Below, in pieces: positions 26,363-35,769 of a DNA stretch of 64,000 nt. Source of the DNA: Actinomycetes bacterium. GTDB taxonomy: Bacteria > Actinomycetota > Acidimicrobiia > Acidimicrobiales > RAAP-2. Each line of letters begins with the position of its first letter. The stretch's first letter is position 1. The notes beneath the pieces were generated by a model that saw only the letters and a program-made list of their open reading frames with translations, was not told the DNA's origin and made no database searches. The stretch covers positions 1-64,000 of the forward strand of contig JAKANY010000001.1 of the NCBI GenBank assembly GCA_021823525.1, written 5' to 3'. The translations under genes were made by a program, and so were the position numbers.

Positions 26363-26388
26363 CCCGGGCGCGGGCCCGCGGCGGGGCG

Positions 26389-27063
26389 TCAGTCGATCCC
26401 GTCGCGCCCGAAGCGGCGGCGCGCCAGGTTGACGCAGTGGTCCCCGAAGCGCTCGTAGAAGCGGGCGAGCAGCGCCACCTCGACGGCTACGGGCACCGGC
26501 ATCGACCCCGAGGTGAGCTCGGCGGTCAGGGCGACGTGCAGCTCGTCGAGCTCGTCGTCGACGTCCTCGATCGAGGCGGCGTCGCCGCGCCCGTCGAGGA
26601 TCACGTCGGTGGCGTGGCGCCAGATGAGCGAGGCGACCTCGCCCATGCGCTCGACCAGCCCGCGGCTGCGGTGCGACATCTCGGCGCCCAGCCCGCGCGC
26701 GGCGCGCCGCGCGATGTGCTCGGCGAGGTCGCCGTTGCGCTCGACCTCGGGCAGGATGCGCAGGAGGTCGAGCAGCGCCTGGCGGTCCGCGGCGGGCAGG
26801 TGCCCCTCGCCCAGCAGTTCCCCCTCGGCCTCGTCGATGACGCTCTCGACCAGGTCGTCGATGGTCACGTCAGACTCCACGACCCGGATCGCGAGTTCGC
26901 GGTCGCCCGCCAGCAGGGCGTGGGTGGCCTCGGCGATTGCCTCGCCGACCAGGGCGAAGGCCTGCACGACCGACGGCCGCAGCCGAGGTGCCACCGACAG
27001 CGTGACGGGAGGCGGGGGCGCGGGGCGCGCGGAGCGGGCGGTGAGCCCGAATCGTCGAGTCAC
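26389..27063 (-). CDS. PhoU-like protein
   Basis: A 224-residue all-helical protein with two PhoU-type helical repeats, the second ending in the family's ARFYERFGDHCVNLARR. An acidic repeat near EVERNGDLAEHIARR corresponds to the metal-binding E/D-rich helix in the first half. PhoU proteins restrain phosphate uptake and PhoR signalling, but no pst or pho genes are adjacent, so the partner is unknown. The GTG start at 27063 is supported by a -10 exactly 6 bases upstream. It is divergent from rmuC, and their -10 elements overlap. Confidence 0.82.
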   Translation of the reverse strand: MTRRFGLTARSARPAPPPPVTLSVAPRLRPSVVQAFALVGEAIAEATHALLAGDRELAIRVVESDVTIDDLVESVIDEAEGELLGEGHLPAADRQALLDLLRILPEVERNGDLAEHIARRAARGLGAEMSHRSRGLVERMGEVASLIWRHATDVILDGRGDAASIEDVDDELDELHVALTAELTSGSMPVPVAVEVALLARFYERFGDHCVNLARRRFGRDGID

Positions 27064-27069
27064 CGCGAC

Positions 27070-27075
27070 AGGCTA
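27070..27075 (-). promoter_or_regulatory. Leaderless -10 element for the PhoU-like gene
   Basis: TAGCCT on the minus strand ends 6 bases before the GTG at 27063. On the other strand TACCCT at 27074-27079 could serve rmuC, so the two hexamers share bases. Confidence 0.45.
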
Positions 27076-27117
27076 CCCTCCGCGCAGGGCTCGAGCGGGC
27101 CCGCGGGAGGTCGCGTC

Positions 27118-28434
27118 GTGGCGTTCGTGTGGCTGGTGGTGGGCATGGTGATCGGCGCGCTGGGGGCGGGGATGGCGGCCCAGCGCCTCCAGCGGCGCCA
27201 CGTCACCGAGCTGGCCGACGCGCGCAGTGCGCTGGCCGTGGCCCAGGCCGACCTGGGGCACCTGCGCGAGGAGGCGGGCCGGGAGCGCGAGGACGCCGAG
27301 CGGCGTGCCCGGGAGGCCGACGAGCGCTTCGAGGCGCTGGCCAGCCGCGTGCTGGCGTCCACGGTCGAGCGCTTCGGGAGCGCCCAGGGCGAGCTGCAGC
27401 GGGAGCGCGACGCCCGCCTCGAGGTGGCGCTCGGGCCCCTGCGCGAGGCCCTCGACAGCTACCAGCGCCGCCTGGCCGACTTCGACAAGGAGCACGTCGC
27501 GGCCCTGGGCGAGGTGCGCCAGCGAGCCGCGGACCTGCTCGCCGCCCAGGAGCGGTCACTGGGCGAGACCAGCCGGCTCAACCAGCTCCTCGGGCGCTCA
27601 AGCGAGCGGGGACGCTGGGGCGAGGTGCAGCTGGCCAACGTGCTGCGCGCCTCGGGCCTGGTCGAGGGGATCGACTTCGTCCTCCAGGCGACCACCGCGA
27701 CCGAGCAGGGCAGCCGCCGTCCCGACTGCGTGGTGCACCTGCCCCAGGCGCAGGTGGCCGTCGACGCCAAGTTCCCCTTCGATCGGTTCGAGGAGGCGGT
27801 GGCCGCGACCGACCCGGGAGAGCGCGAGGCGCGCTACCGCGAGCACGCCGCGGCGCTGCGCGCCCACGTGCGAGCGCTCGGCGAGCGCGGCTACTGGGAG
27901 AGCCTCGAGGGATCGCCCGAGTTCGTGGTCTGCTTCGTGCCCAGCGACGCCGCGGTCACCGCGGCGCTGTCGGTGGACCGGGACCTGCACGACGTGGCCA
28001 CGCGCGCGCGGGTGCTGCTGGCCGGGCCGAGCAGCCTGCTCGCCCTGCTGTGGTCGGTGCAGTCGGTGGTGCGCCAGCACCGCACGGCGGTCAACGCCGA
28101 GCAGATCCGCGCCGAGGCCGAGAAGGTCTACGAGCGCGTGCGGGTGGTGGTCGAGCACCTGACGTCCCTGGGCAAGTCCCTCAACGACGCGACGCGCCAC
28201 TTCAACAAGGTGGTGGCCTCCTTCGAGTCGCGACTGCTGCCCGTGACCCGCAGCCTCCACCAGCTGGGCGTCGCGCCGGCGAGCCGCGTGCTGGCGAGCC
28301 CGGGCGAGGTCCCCACGCTGCCCGCGGGCCTGAACCCCGAGCGCTGGGACGACCTGCCCGACGCGGGCGAGGCGGCGGCGCTGGTCGCCGACGAGGTCGT
28401 GATCGACGATGACGGGGAGGCCGGGCCCCAGTAG
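27118..28434 (+). CDS. rmuC: DNA recombination protein RmuC
   Basis: A 438-residue RmuC protein, a predicted membrane-tethered nuclease-like factor that limits rearrangements. It begins with one transmembrane helix (FVWLVVGMVIGALGAGMAA), continues as a long coiled coil to about residue 150, and then has the restriction-endonuclease-like core with RSSERGRWGEVQLANVLRASGL, RPDCVVHLP and VAVDAKFPFDRFEEA. The GTG at 27118 has GGGAGG ahead of it. The acidic C-terminal tail is poorly conserved. Confidence 0.9.
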   Translation: MAFVWLVVGMVIGALGAGMAAQRLQRRHVTELADARSALAVAQADLGHLREEAGREREDAERRAREADERFEALASRVLASTVERFGSAQGELQRERDARLEVALGPLREALDSYQRRLADFDKEHVAALGEVRQRAADLLAAQERSLGETSRLNQLLGRSSERGRWGEVQLANVLRASGLVEGIDFVLQATTATEQGSRRPDCVVHLPQAQVAVDAKFPFDRFEEAVAATDPGEREARYREHAAALRAHVRALGERGYWESLEGSPEFVVCFVPSDAAVTAALSVDRDLHDVATRARVLLAGPSSLLALLWSVQSVVRQHRTAVNAEQIRAEAEKVYERVRVVVEHLTSLGKSLNDATRHFNKVVASFESRLLPVTRSLHQLGVAPASRVLASPGEVPTLPAGLNPERWDDLPDAGEAAALVADEVVIDDDGEAGPQ

Positions 28435-28437
28435 GTT
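28432..28437 (+). promoter_or_regulatory. Possible near-leaderless -10 for the gene at 28446
   Basis: TAGGTT ends 8 bases before the GTG at 28446 and overlaps the rmuC stop codon. Confidence 0.3.
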
Positions 28438-28445
28438 GGACGCTC

Positions 28446-29444
28446 GTGGCCCGGTCTCGCCAGCGCCGTCGCACCCGGGTGTGGGTCCTGCTCGCCCTGG
28501 CCGGCACCCTCCTCGTGGTGGCCTTCGCCGCGGACGTCTCGCGCGCGGCCCACGGGGCGCGCTCGGTGCGCCGCACCGAGAACCGCTCCTTCGGCCAGCT
28601 CGCCAACGACCTCACCGCCTCGGAGAACGCCTTCGACGGCCACCTGGCCTACCTGCTGGTGCACGGGCAGACCCTCACACGCGTCGTCTTCACGGCGCGC
28701 CTCACCCAGCTGGGCCAGTCCCTCGCGACCTGGACCGTCGACGCCAACCTCTTGCGCCGCCCCGCCATCGCCCACCAGCTCAACACCGTCGTCGCCCAGC
28801 TCACCGAGCAGCGCGTCGACGACGACGCCACCTTGCTCGACGCCATCGCGGCGCGCCTGCACCTGCCCTGGGCCGCGCTCACGACCACGCCCACGAGCGT
28901 CCCGGCCGCCCAGGCGTCGCTGGGCGCGACGGCGCGCGCCTGGGCGCGCGCCCGCTTCGGCCTGGTGCGCGAGCCGGGCCGGGTGCGCCTGGCACCCCTG
29001 GACACCCTGGTGGCCGACCTCGCGCTCGAACCCACCCTCGCGGCCCTCGCGACCTCGCCCACGCTGGTGCTGCACCGCAGCGCGGGCATCACCGCGGTCG
29101 CCGTGTCGCCCGCGCCCCTGCCCGCGCCCGCCGGCGAGCTGCTGCTGGAGCCCGCACCCGCCGTGACCGTCGCGGCGACGGTGACCAACGCCGCCGACGT
29201 GGTCCAGCCCGTCGCCCTCACCCTGACGCTCGCCAGCGCGTCGGGTGCCGTGCTGCGGGTCGTCCACCAGAGCGCGACGCTCGGGCCCCTCCGCTCGGTC
29301 GGCTTCGCGCTGGGCGCGCTGAGCCTGGCCCCGAGCGCGCACGCGACCCTCGTGCTGACGCTGAGCGGTGTGCCTCCGGGGGGGCGCTGGCCGACCACCC
29401 GTCGCTACCGCGTCATCGTCGCCCCGGCGGGTTCGGGGGGGTAG
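28446..29444 (+). CDS. Unidentified membrane-anchored extracytoplasmic protein
   Basis: A 332-residue protein of no family I recognise. A basic start (ARSRQRRRTRVW) and one hydrophobic helix (VLLALAGTLLVVAFAADVSRA) anchor it with the rest outside. The first half is helical and ends near residue 160; the second half is Ala/Val-rich and beta-like, with a late segment (VTVAATVTNAADVVQPVALTL, then VLTLSGVPPGG) resembling an Ig-like or CARDB-like fold. It starts 12 bases after rmuC, so it may be co-transcribed. An envelope role is plausible but unproven. Confidence 0.6.
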   Translation: MARSRQRRRTRVWVLLALAGTLLVVAFAADVSRAAHGARSVRRTENRSFGQLANDLTASENAFDGHLAYLLVHGQTLTRVVFTARLTQLGQSLATWTVDANLLRRPAIAHQLNTVVAQLTEQRVDDDATLLDAIAARLHLPWAALTTTPTSVPAAQASLGATARAWARARFGLVREPGRVRLAPLDTLVADLALEPTLAALATSPTLVLHRSAGITAVAVSPAPLPAPAGELLLEPAPAVTVAATVTNAADVVQPVALTLTLASASGAVLRVVHQSATLGPLRSVGFALGALSLAPSAHATLVLTLSGVPPGGRWPTTRRYRVIVAPAGSGG

Positions 29445-29459
29445 GCGACGGCCTACGAT
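29432..29459 (+). promoter_or_regulatory. Possible promoter for citrate synthase
   Basis: TTCGGG at 29432-29437 and TACGAT at 29454-29459 are separated by 16 bases. A start near 29466 would leave a 24-base leader containing GAGGA before the GTG. The -35 is weak. Confidence 0.35.
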
Positions 29460-29489
29460 ATACGGGGGCTCGAATCGAAATGAGGAACC

Positions 29490-30758
<1,269 letters not shown>

Positions 30759-30766
30759 GGAGTGCC

Positions 30767-30792
30767 GGGCCCGCCGCGCACGCGGCGGGCCC
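30767..30792. terminator. Bidirectional hairpin terminator after gltA
   Basis: GGGCCCGCCGCG pairs perfectly with CGCGGCGGGCCC around a minimal loop. It fills the gap between the convergent gltA and DinB-like genes. No U-tract follows. It is the only strong hairpin found between convergent genes in the first 36 kb. Confidence 0.7.
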
Positions 30793-30797
30793 GCGCC

Positions 30798-31262
30798 CTA
30801 CGCGCTCGCGGCCTCGAGCATCTGGGTCGCGTGGGCCCGCGGGTGGTCGCTGTGGCTGCGGATCCAGTCGGCCACGCTGTAGGGGCCGCGCTCGGAGTGC
30901 ACGCCCTGGCGCTCGAGGTCGGCGGGCGTGAGGCGGCCCAGGATGTCCAGGGACGACGCGCGCAGCCCCTCGATGATCGCCAGCGACGGCCCCACGGGCC
31001 GCGCCGCGTAGTCGAGGGCCGGCGTGGTCGCCCAGCCGGCCTCGTCGAAGGCCAGCAGCGCCGCACCCGGCGCCTCGCCCAGCAGCCGGTGCAGGCGGCT
31101 GGCCGCCTCGACCTCGGCGTCGGCGACGTGGTGGATGACCTGGCGCGCCGACCAGGCGCCCGGGGCGTGCCGGTCCAGGTCGGCGGGATCGATGCGCCGG
31201 GCCACCTCGACGAAGACGGCGGTCGCGGCGGCGTAGTCGGCCAGGGCGTCGGTGAGCTCCAC
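30798..31262 (-). CDS. DinB-superfamily four-helix protein
   Basis: A 154-residue protein of the DinB/YfiT-like metalloenzyme superfamily, whose members are often thiol-dependent transferases. The signature pair of histidines appears in VIHHVADAEVEAASR near residue 44 and again in WIRSHSDHPRAHATQM near the C-terminus, forming the expected three-histidine metal site. The exact reaction is unknown. It is 9 bases downstream of tesB on the same strand, although a -10 with leaderless spacing overlaps the tesB stop codon. Confidence 0.75.
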   Translation of the reverse strand: MELTDALADYAAATAVFVEVARRIDPADLDRHAPGAWSARQVIHHVADAEVEAASRLHRLLGEAPGAALLAFDEAGWATTPALDYAARPVGPSLAIIEGLRASSLDILGRLTPADLERQGVHSERGPYSVADWIRSHSDHPRAHATQMLEAASA

Positions 31263-31268
31263 GGCGCG

Positions 31269-31274
31269 ATCCTA
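31269..31274 (-). promoter_or_regulatory. Possible leaderless -10 for the DinB-like gene
   Basis: TAGGAT on the minus strand ends 6 bases before the GTG at 31262 and includes the tesB stop codon. Read-through from tesB is the alternative. Confidence 0.35.
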
Positions 31275-32156
31275 CTGGGCGCCCCCGGCGCCCGAGGGGG
31301 CGCGCGCGGGGTCCACCACGCGCACCAGGCCCTCTTGGACCATCGACACGCACAGCGCGCCGTCCTGGTCGAAGAGGAAGCCGCGGGCCAGCCCCCGCGC
31401 CCCGTGGGCGATGGGCGAGTCGGTGTCGTAGAGCAGCCAGTGGTCGGCGTGCACCGGGCGGTGGAACCACATGCAGTGGTCCAGGCTCGCGCCCATGAAG
31501 CCGCTGTCGTCCCAGCGCCAGGCGTGGGGCGCGATGATCGCGTCGAAGAGGCTCAGGTCGCTGGCGTAGGTGACGACGCACGCGTGCAGGAGCGGGTCCT
31601 GAGCGGGCAGGTCGCCGTCGGCGCGGAACCACAGCCGCTGGCGCGGCTCCCGGTCGCGCAGGGGGCTCCAGGGCAGCTCGCCGATGTAGCGCTGGTCGAT
31701 GGGGTGCTGGCGCCGGAACCACGCGTCGAGGATGCCCGGCTCGTCCGCGAGGCGCTCGGCGAGCGGCGCGAGCGACTCGGGGTCGGGGGCCGCGGGCATC
31801 GGGAACTGGTGCTCCAGGCTCGGCTCGTCGTCGTGGAAGCTGGCCTCCAGGTTGAAGATGGCCTGGCCCCGCTGGACGGCCACGACCCGCCGGGTGGTGA
31901 AGCTGCGCCCGTCACGGATGCGGTCGACCTCGTAGAGGATGGGCAGGGTCGGGTCGCCCGGGCGCAGGAAGTAGGAGTGCAGCGAGTGCACGCGCCCGTG
32001 GGCGACCGTGCGGCCCGCCGCCATCAGGGCCTGGGCAGCGACCTGGCCGCCGAAGGTGCGCTGGCGCTCCTCGTGGGGGTGCTGGCCCCGGAAGGTGTTG
32101 ACCTCGATGGTCTCGATGTCGAGCAGGTCGAGCAGTTCGTCGAGGGCGGCGGTCAT
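31272..32156 (-). CDS. tesB: Acyl-CoA thioesterase II
   Basis: A 294-residue TesB-type thioesterase with two fused hot-dog folds that hydrolyses acyl-CoA to fatty acid and CoA. The first fold contains RTFGGQVAAQALMAAGRTV and HSLHSYFLRPGDP. The catalytic aspartate lies in SLDHCMWFHRPV of the second fold, followed by WLLYDTDSPIAHGARGLARG. The ATG at 32156 is chosen over an upstream in-frame codon because CACAAT lies 5 bases before it. Confidence 0.92.
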   Translation of the reverse strand: MTAALDELLDLLDIETIEVNTFRGQHPHEERQRTFGGQVAAQALMAAGRTVAHGRVHSLHSYFLRPGDPTLPILYEVDRIRDGRSFTTRRVVAVQRGQAIFNLEASFHDDEPSLEHQFPMPAAPDPESLAPLAERLADEPGILDAWFRRQHPIDQRYIGELPWSPLRDREPRQRLWFRADGDLPAQDPLLHACVVTYASDLSLFDAIIAPHAWRWDDSGFMGASLDHCMWFHRPVHADHWLLYDTDSPIAHGARGLARGFLFDQDGALCVSMVQEGLVRVVDPARAPSGAGGAQ

Positions 32157-32161
32157 GACCC

Positions 32162-32167
32162 ATTGTG
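32162..32167 (-). promoter_or_regulatory. Leaderless -10 element for tesB
   Basis: CACAAT on the minus strand ends 5 bases before the ATG at 32156. Confidence 0.35.
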
Positions 32168-32198
32168 GCACCGGCGACCCGGAGCCCGGCGCGCCCGG

Positions 32199-32204
32199 TA
32201 GACT
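32199..32204 (+). promoter_or_regulatory. Leaderless -10 element for the GtrA-family gene
   Basis: TAGACT ends 7 bases before the ATG at 32212. No clear Shine-Dalgarno sequence intervenes. Confidence 0.45.
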
Positions 32205-32211
32205 AGTCAGG

Positions 32212-32712
32212 ATGCTCCAACGGATGCGCGAGGTCTACGCCTGGTCTCAGACGCACCGGGGACGCAAGATCGTTCGCTTCACCTCGGTGTCGGTCATCTC
32301 GACCCTGGTGTCGTTCACCTCGATCTCGATCATCTACGGCTTCCACCTCCTAACCGGGGTCATCGAGTCGACCGTCGCCGGCAACCTCATCGCCACGGTC
32401 CCCTCGTACTACCTGAACCGGACCTGGACGTGGGGCAAGCGCGGCCGCAGCCACTTCCGCAAGGAGATCGTCCCGTTCTGGACGATGTCGTTCCTGGGGA
32501 TCGCGGTGTCGATGCTGGGCGCGACGTGGGCCAAGGAGCAGGTCAAGGAGCACACCTGGCCGCACCTGGTCAACACCGGCCTGGTCTCGACGACCAACCT
32601 GGTCAGCTTCGGCCTGTTCTGGGTCCTCAAGATGATGGTGTTCAACCGCATCTTCCACGTGTCCGCGCACGAGGCGCCCGCCAAGCGCGAGCCCCAGCAC
32701 GCCCGCCGCTAG
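32212..32712 (+). CDS. GtrA-family membrane protein
   Basis: A 166-residue four-helix membrane protein of the GtrA/DPMS family, which help flip or present polyprenyl-linked sugars. Family features are the first helix after KIVRFTSVSVISTLVSF, the loop SYYLNRTWTW and the closing NLVSFGLFWVLKMMVFNRIF. A nearby MptB-like mannosyltransferase (33422-35068) also uses polyprenyl-phosphate sugars, so a shared envelope-glycan role is possible. Its TAG shares the CTAG at 32709-32712 with yajQ. Confidence 0.85.
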   Translation: MLQRMREVYAWSQTHRGRKIVRFTSVSVISTLVSFTSISIIYGFHLLTGVIESTVAGNLIATVPSYYLNRTWTWGKRGRSHFRKEIVPFWTMSFLGIAVSMLGATWAKEQVKEHTWPHLVNTGLVSTTNLVSFGLFWVLKMMVFNRIFHVSAHEAPAKREPQHARR

Positions 32713-33197
32713 TCGCGGAAGTTGGTGAACTGGAGGGGGACCGGTAGGTCCGCCTCGCGCAGGAGGGCGATGACGGCCTGGAGGTCGTCGCGCTGCTTGC
32801 CCGTCACGCGCACCTGATCGCCCTGGAGCGAGGAGCTCACGTTCTTGAGCCCGAGGTCCTTGACCATCTTGTTGATCTGCTTGCCGATCTCCTGGGTGAT
32901 GCCCGCGCGCAGGCCCACGCGCTGGCGCGCGCTGCCCTTGGCGGCCTCCTCGATCCGTCCCGGGTCGAGGGCCTTGAGCGAGATGCCGCGCTTGACGAAC
33001 TTGTCCTGGACGACGCTGTAGAGGGCGACGAGGCGATCCTCGGTCGAGGCGCTGAGCGTCAACTCGTGCTCGCCGATCTCGACGAGCGCGCCGGTGCCCT
33101 TGAAGTCGAAGCGCGTGGTCGCCTCGCGATTGGCCTGGTCCACGGCGTTGCGGACCTCCTGGGCGTTGAGCTCGGAGACGACGTCGAAGGTGGGCAT
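32709..33197 (-). CDS. yajQ: YajQ-family nucleotide/RNA-binding protein
   Basis: A 162-residue YajQ protein with two RRM-like folds. Members bind nucleic acid or cyclic-di-GMP. The N-terminus PTFDVVSELNAQEVRNAV, the basic strand TRFDFKGT and the second-half VKDLGLKNVSSSLQGDQVRVTGKQRDDLQ are characteristic. The start ATG is supported by a -10 exactly 6 bases away. It converges on the GtrA-family gene with a 4-base CTAG overlap. Confidence 0.92.
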   Translation of the reverse strand: MPTFDVVSELNAQEVRNAVDQANREATTRFDFKGTGALVEIGEHELTLSASTEDRLVALYSVVQDKFVKRGISLKALDPGRIEEAAKGSARQRVGLRAGITQEIGKQINKMVKDLGLKNVSSSLQGDQVRVTGKQRDDLQAVIALLREADLPVPLQFTNFRD

Positions 33198-33203
33198 GGC
33201 CTC

Positions 33204-33209
33204 ATGCTA
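33204..33209 (-). promoter_or_regulatory. Leaderless -10 element for yajQ
   Basis: TAGCAT on the minus strand ends 6 bases before the ATG at 33197. Confidence 0.5.
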
Positions 33210-33233
33210 GAGGGCGCCTCGCCCCCCGTCGGC

Positions 33234-33262
33234 TGGAAGAGCGACGGGGCGTCCAGTAGGAT
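33234..33262 (+). promoter_or_regulatory. Promoter for tRNA-Tyr
   Basis: TGGAAG at 33234-33239, a 17-base spacer and TAGGAT at 33257-33262 put the start at or just before the first tRNA base at 33270. The same -35 and spacing recur before tRNA-Thr. Confidence 0.55.
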
Positions 33263-33269
33263 GCTGCGC

Positions 33270-33354
33270 GGGTCGGTGCCCGAGCGGCCAATGGGATCTG
33301 GCTGTAAACCAGACGGCTTTGCCTACGGGGGTTCAAATCCCTCCCGGCCCACCA
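33270..33354 (+). tRNA. tRNA-Tyr (anticodon GTA), CCA encoded
   Basis: The acceptor stem GGGTCGG pairs with CCGGCCC, the anticodon loop is CTGTAAA on a TCTGG/CCAGA stem, a long variable arm marks class II, and the T-arm GGGGG-TTCAAAT-CCCTC is intact. Discriminator A is followed by an encoded CCA at 33352-33354. Confidence 0.94.
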
Positions 33355-33421
33355 GACCACCGGTCGCGCTCGCGCGATCGGTGGTGCGCGTCCGGAGGGT
33401 CCGGGCCCGGAGAGGAGTGGT

Positions 33422-35068
33422 GTGCGTCGGATCCAGGTCGTGGGGGCCGGCGTGCGCCGCCTCTACGAGAGGGTCGCCACCCGCTTCGAGTCGACGGTCG
33501 CGGCCGCCGAGCGCCGCTACACGCCGCTCGGCCGGTTCCGTCCGGGGCCCTTCGCGGGCTGGCAGTTCCTCTGGCAGCCCGCGGCGCTCGGCCTGGTCGC
33601 GATGAGCCTGATCCTGGCGGGGGGCTCGTTCACCAACTCACCCTTCAAGCTCGACATGGCCGGCACCTGGTTCTTCGGCGAGCCGTCGGCGAGCCCCACG
33701 GGCACGCCCTCGGTGACCAAGTTCCTGGTGGCCATCGTGTTGACGTACGGGGGGCTCGTGCTGCTGATGCGGGTGTGGCTGCGCCTGGCCGAGGTCATGA
33801 AGATCCACCCCGGCGCGCCGATGCGCCCCCTGTGGATCATGCTGATCCTCTGGAGCCTGCCGATGCTGATCGCGCCCCCGATGTTCTCGCGCGACGTCTT
33901 CAGCTACGCCGCCCAGGGCGAGATGACCAGCTACCACATCAGCCCCTACCTCTACGGGCCCTTCACGCTGGGCTCGAGCCCCTACGTCAACCCGGTGGAC
34001 CCGCTGTGGGGCAACGCCCCCGCCCCCTACGGCCCGCTCTTCTTGTTCCTCGACGGGGCGATCACCCGCCTGAGCGGGCATCACGAGGTGGTGACCGTCT
34101 TGGGGCTGCGGCTGCTCGAGGTCGCCGCCGTCGCGGTGATCGGCGTGGGGCTGACCATGCTGGCCCGGGGACTCGGGCGCGACCCGGGCGAGGCCTTCGT
34201 CCTCGGGGCGCTGAACCCGCTGGTGCTGCTCACCCTCATCGGGGGGGCGCACAACGACGCGGCCATGACCGCGCTGCTCGTGGTGGGCGTGGCGATGGCC
34301 GTGCGCCGACGACCGTGGTGGGCCCTGGCCTTCTGCGCGGCGGCCACCGCGGTCAAGGCGCCCGCGGCCGTGGGGCTGGCCTTCGTGGCCTGGATGTGGC
34401 CCGGGATCGGCCCGCGGATCCGCGATCGCGTGGTCCCGGCCCTGAAGTCCGCCGCGGTGCTGGCTGTCACGCTCGTCGTCTCGTCGTGGATGGCCGGCTT
34501 CGGCTTCGGCTGGGTGCGCAACTTGCTGTCCAACGGGACCGTGCGGTCCTGGGCGGCCCCGGCGACCGCGGTGGGGATGGCCCTGGGCAACACCCTGCAC
34601 GCGGTGGGCCTGCACGCCATCAGCGTGCGCTCGGTGCTGTCGCTCACCCGCCTGAGCGGCCTGCTGATCGCCGGCGCGTTCTGCGTGTGGCTGCTGTGGC
34701 GCGGCCCCCAGCGCGGGTGGGTGCGCTCGCTCGCGGTGGCGCTGCTGCTGGTCGTCGAGCTCGGCCCGGTCGTCCAGCCCTGGTACCTGGCGTGGGGCCT
34801 CGTGCTGCTGGCCGCGAGCTACCGGGGTCGAGAGCACTTCTGGCTGCTGATGCTCTCGATCACCGGGCCCTTCATCGGGCTACCCGGCGGACGCCAGCTC
34901 CTGGCCGGCCTGGTCCACGGCAACCCCCTGCTGCTGGCCGTCGCGGTGGCGGTGCTCGGCGGGGTGCTCGTGGTGCCCATGGGTCGCTGGACCCAGTGGT
35001 CCTGGGCGAGCAGCCCCGAGGAGGCGGCGCTGCCCGAGCCCGCCCCGGTCGCCTCGACGTCGCCCTAG
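33422..35068 (+). CDS. MptB-like polyprenol-phosphomannose-dependent mannosyltransferase (GT-C)
   Basis: A 548-residue multi-spanning GT-C glycosyltransferase related to the alpha-1,6-mannosyltransferases MptA/MptB that extend lipomannan in actinobacteria. About a dozen hydrophobic helices are visible. The first extracytoplasmic loop holds the catalytic-type acidic motif in MFSRDVFSYAAQGEM, and the AHNDAAMTALL and VQPWYLAWGLVLLAA segments are also typical of the family. The start is a GTG with GAGAGGAG ahead of it. The donor and acceptor are inferred from family only. Its TAG shares CTAG with the convergent GNAT gene. Confidence 0.8.
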   Translation: MRRIQVVGAGVRRLYERVATRFESTVAAAERRYTPLGRFRPGPFAGWQFLWQPAALGLVAMSLILAGGSFTNSPFKLDMAGTWFFGEPSASPTGTPSVTKFLVAIVLTYGGLVLLMRVWLRLAEVMKIHPGAPMRPLWIMLILWSLPMLIAPPMFSRDVFSYAAQGEMTSYHISPYLYGPFTLGSSPYVNPVDPLWGNAPAPYGPLFLFLDGAITRLSGHHEVVTVLGLRLLEVAAVAVIGVGLTMLARGLGRDPGEAFVLGALNPLVLLTLIGGAHNDAAMTALLVVGVAMAVRRRPWWALAFCAAATAVKAPAAVGLAFVAWMWPGIGPRIRDRVVPALKSAAVLAVTLVVSSWMAGFGFGWVRNLLSNGTVRSWAAPATAVGMALGNTLHAVGLHAISVRSVLSLTRLSGLLIAGAFCVWLLWRGPQRGWVRSLAVALLLVVELGPVVQPWYLAWGLVLLAASYRGREHFWLLMLSITGPFIGLPGGRQLLAGLVHGNPLLLAVAVAVLGGVLVVPMGRWTQWSWASSPEEAALPEPAPVASTSP

Positions 35069-35610
35069 CGGTGCGCCCCGCCGGGCTCGGCGCTCAGCAC
35101 CCGCTGGTACTCGACGACGTCGAGCCACTGGCCGTGCTTGCGGCCGACCTCCAGCTCCGTTCCCACCAGGGTGAACCCGCACTTCTCGTGCAGCCGGATG
35201 GACCCGGCGTTCTCGCCCACGATGCGCGCGACCATGGCGTGGAACCCCGACTCGCGCGCCACGCGCACCAGGGCGCCGAGCAGCTCCTCGCCGATGTGGC
35301 GGCCCCGGGCGGCCCGGTGGACGTAGACGGAGTTCTCGACGGTCGTGGCGTAGGCCGGGCGGCTGCGGAAGGGCGACACCACGGCGAACCCGACGATGCG
35401 CTCGCCGCGGGCGCCGGACTCGCCCACGACGCCCTTCTCGTCGACGGCGACCAGGCACGGGTGGGTCGCGCGATGCTGGGCGATCCAGGCGCGCTGCTCG
35501 TCGAGGCTCCGGGGCACGAGGTCGAAGGTGACCGTGGTCTCGACGACCTCGGGGTTGTAGATGGCCATCAGGGCCTCGGCGTCGGCGGCCTCGACCAGCC
35601 GGATGAGCAT
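35065..35610 (-). CDS. GNAT-family N-acetyltransferase (phosphinothricin acetyltransferase-like)
   Basis: A 181-residue acetyltransferase of the Pat/MnaT group, which acetylate small amines such as phosphinothricin, methionine sulfoximine or sulfone. Matching features are the N-terminal IYNPEVVETTVTFDLVPRS, the acetyl-CoA loop VHRAARGRHIGEELLGAL and the C-terminal HEKCGFTLVGTELEVGRKHGQW. Natural substrate is unknown; a resistance function is not demonstrated. The ATG start sits 6 bases from a -10. Confidence 0.85.
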   Translation of the reverse strand: MLIRLVEAADAEALMAIYNPEVVETTVTFDLVPRSLDEQRAWIAQHRATHPCLVAVDEKGVVGESGARGERIVGFAVVSPFRSRPAYATTVENSVYVHRAARGRHIGEELLGALVRVARESGFHAMVARIVGENAGSIRLHEKCGFTLVGTELEVGRKHGQWLDVVEYQRVLSAEPGGAHR

Positions 35611-35616
35611 GGGCCC

Positions 35617-35622
35617 AGGGTA
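35617..35622 (-). promoter_or_regulatory. Leaderless -10 element for the GNAT gene
   Basis: TACCCT on the minus strand ends 6 bases before the ATG at 35610. Confidence 0.45.
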
Positions 35623-35636
35623 GTTCGGCCTCGGGG

Positions 35637-35665
35637 TGGAAGCGCTGCTGGGCAGGGGGTAGACT
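35637..35665 (+). promoter_or_regulatory. Promoter for the tRNA-Thr/tRNA-Met/rpmG unit
   Basis: TGGAAG at 35637-35642, 17 bases, then TAGACT at 35660-35665. Start is predicted near 35672, about 20 bases before tRNA-Thr. The -35 is identical to that of tRNA-Tyr. Confidence 0.55.
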
Positions 35666-35692
35666 GGCGCACTGCGTCGGCGACGGCGTGTC

Positions 35693-35764
<72 letters not shown>

Positions 35765-35769
35765 CGCCA

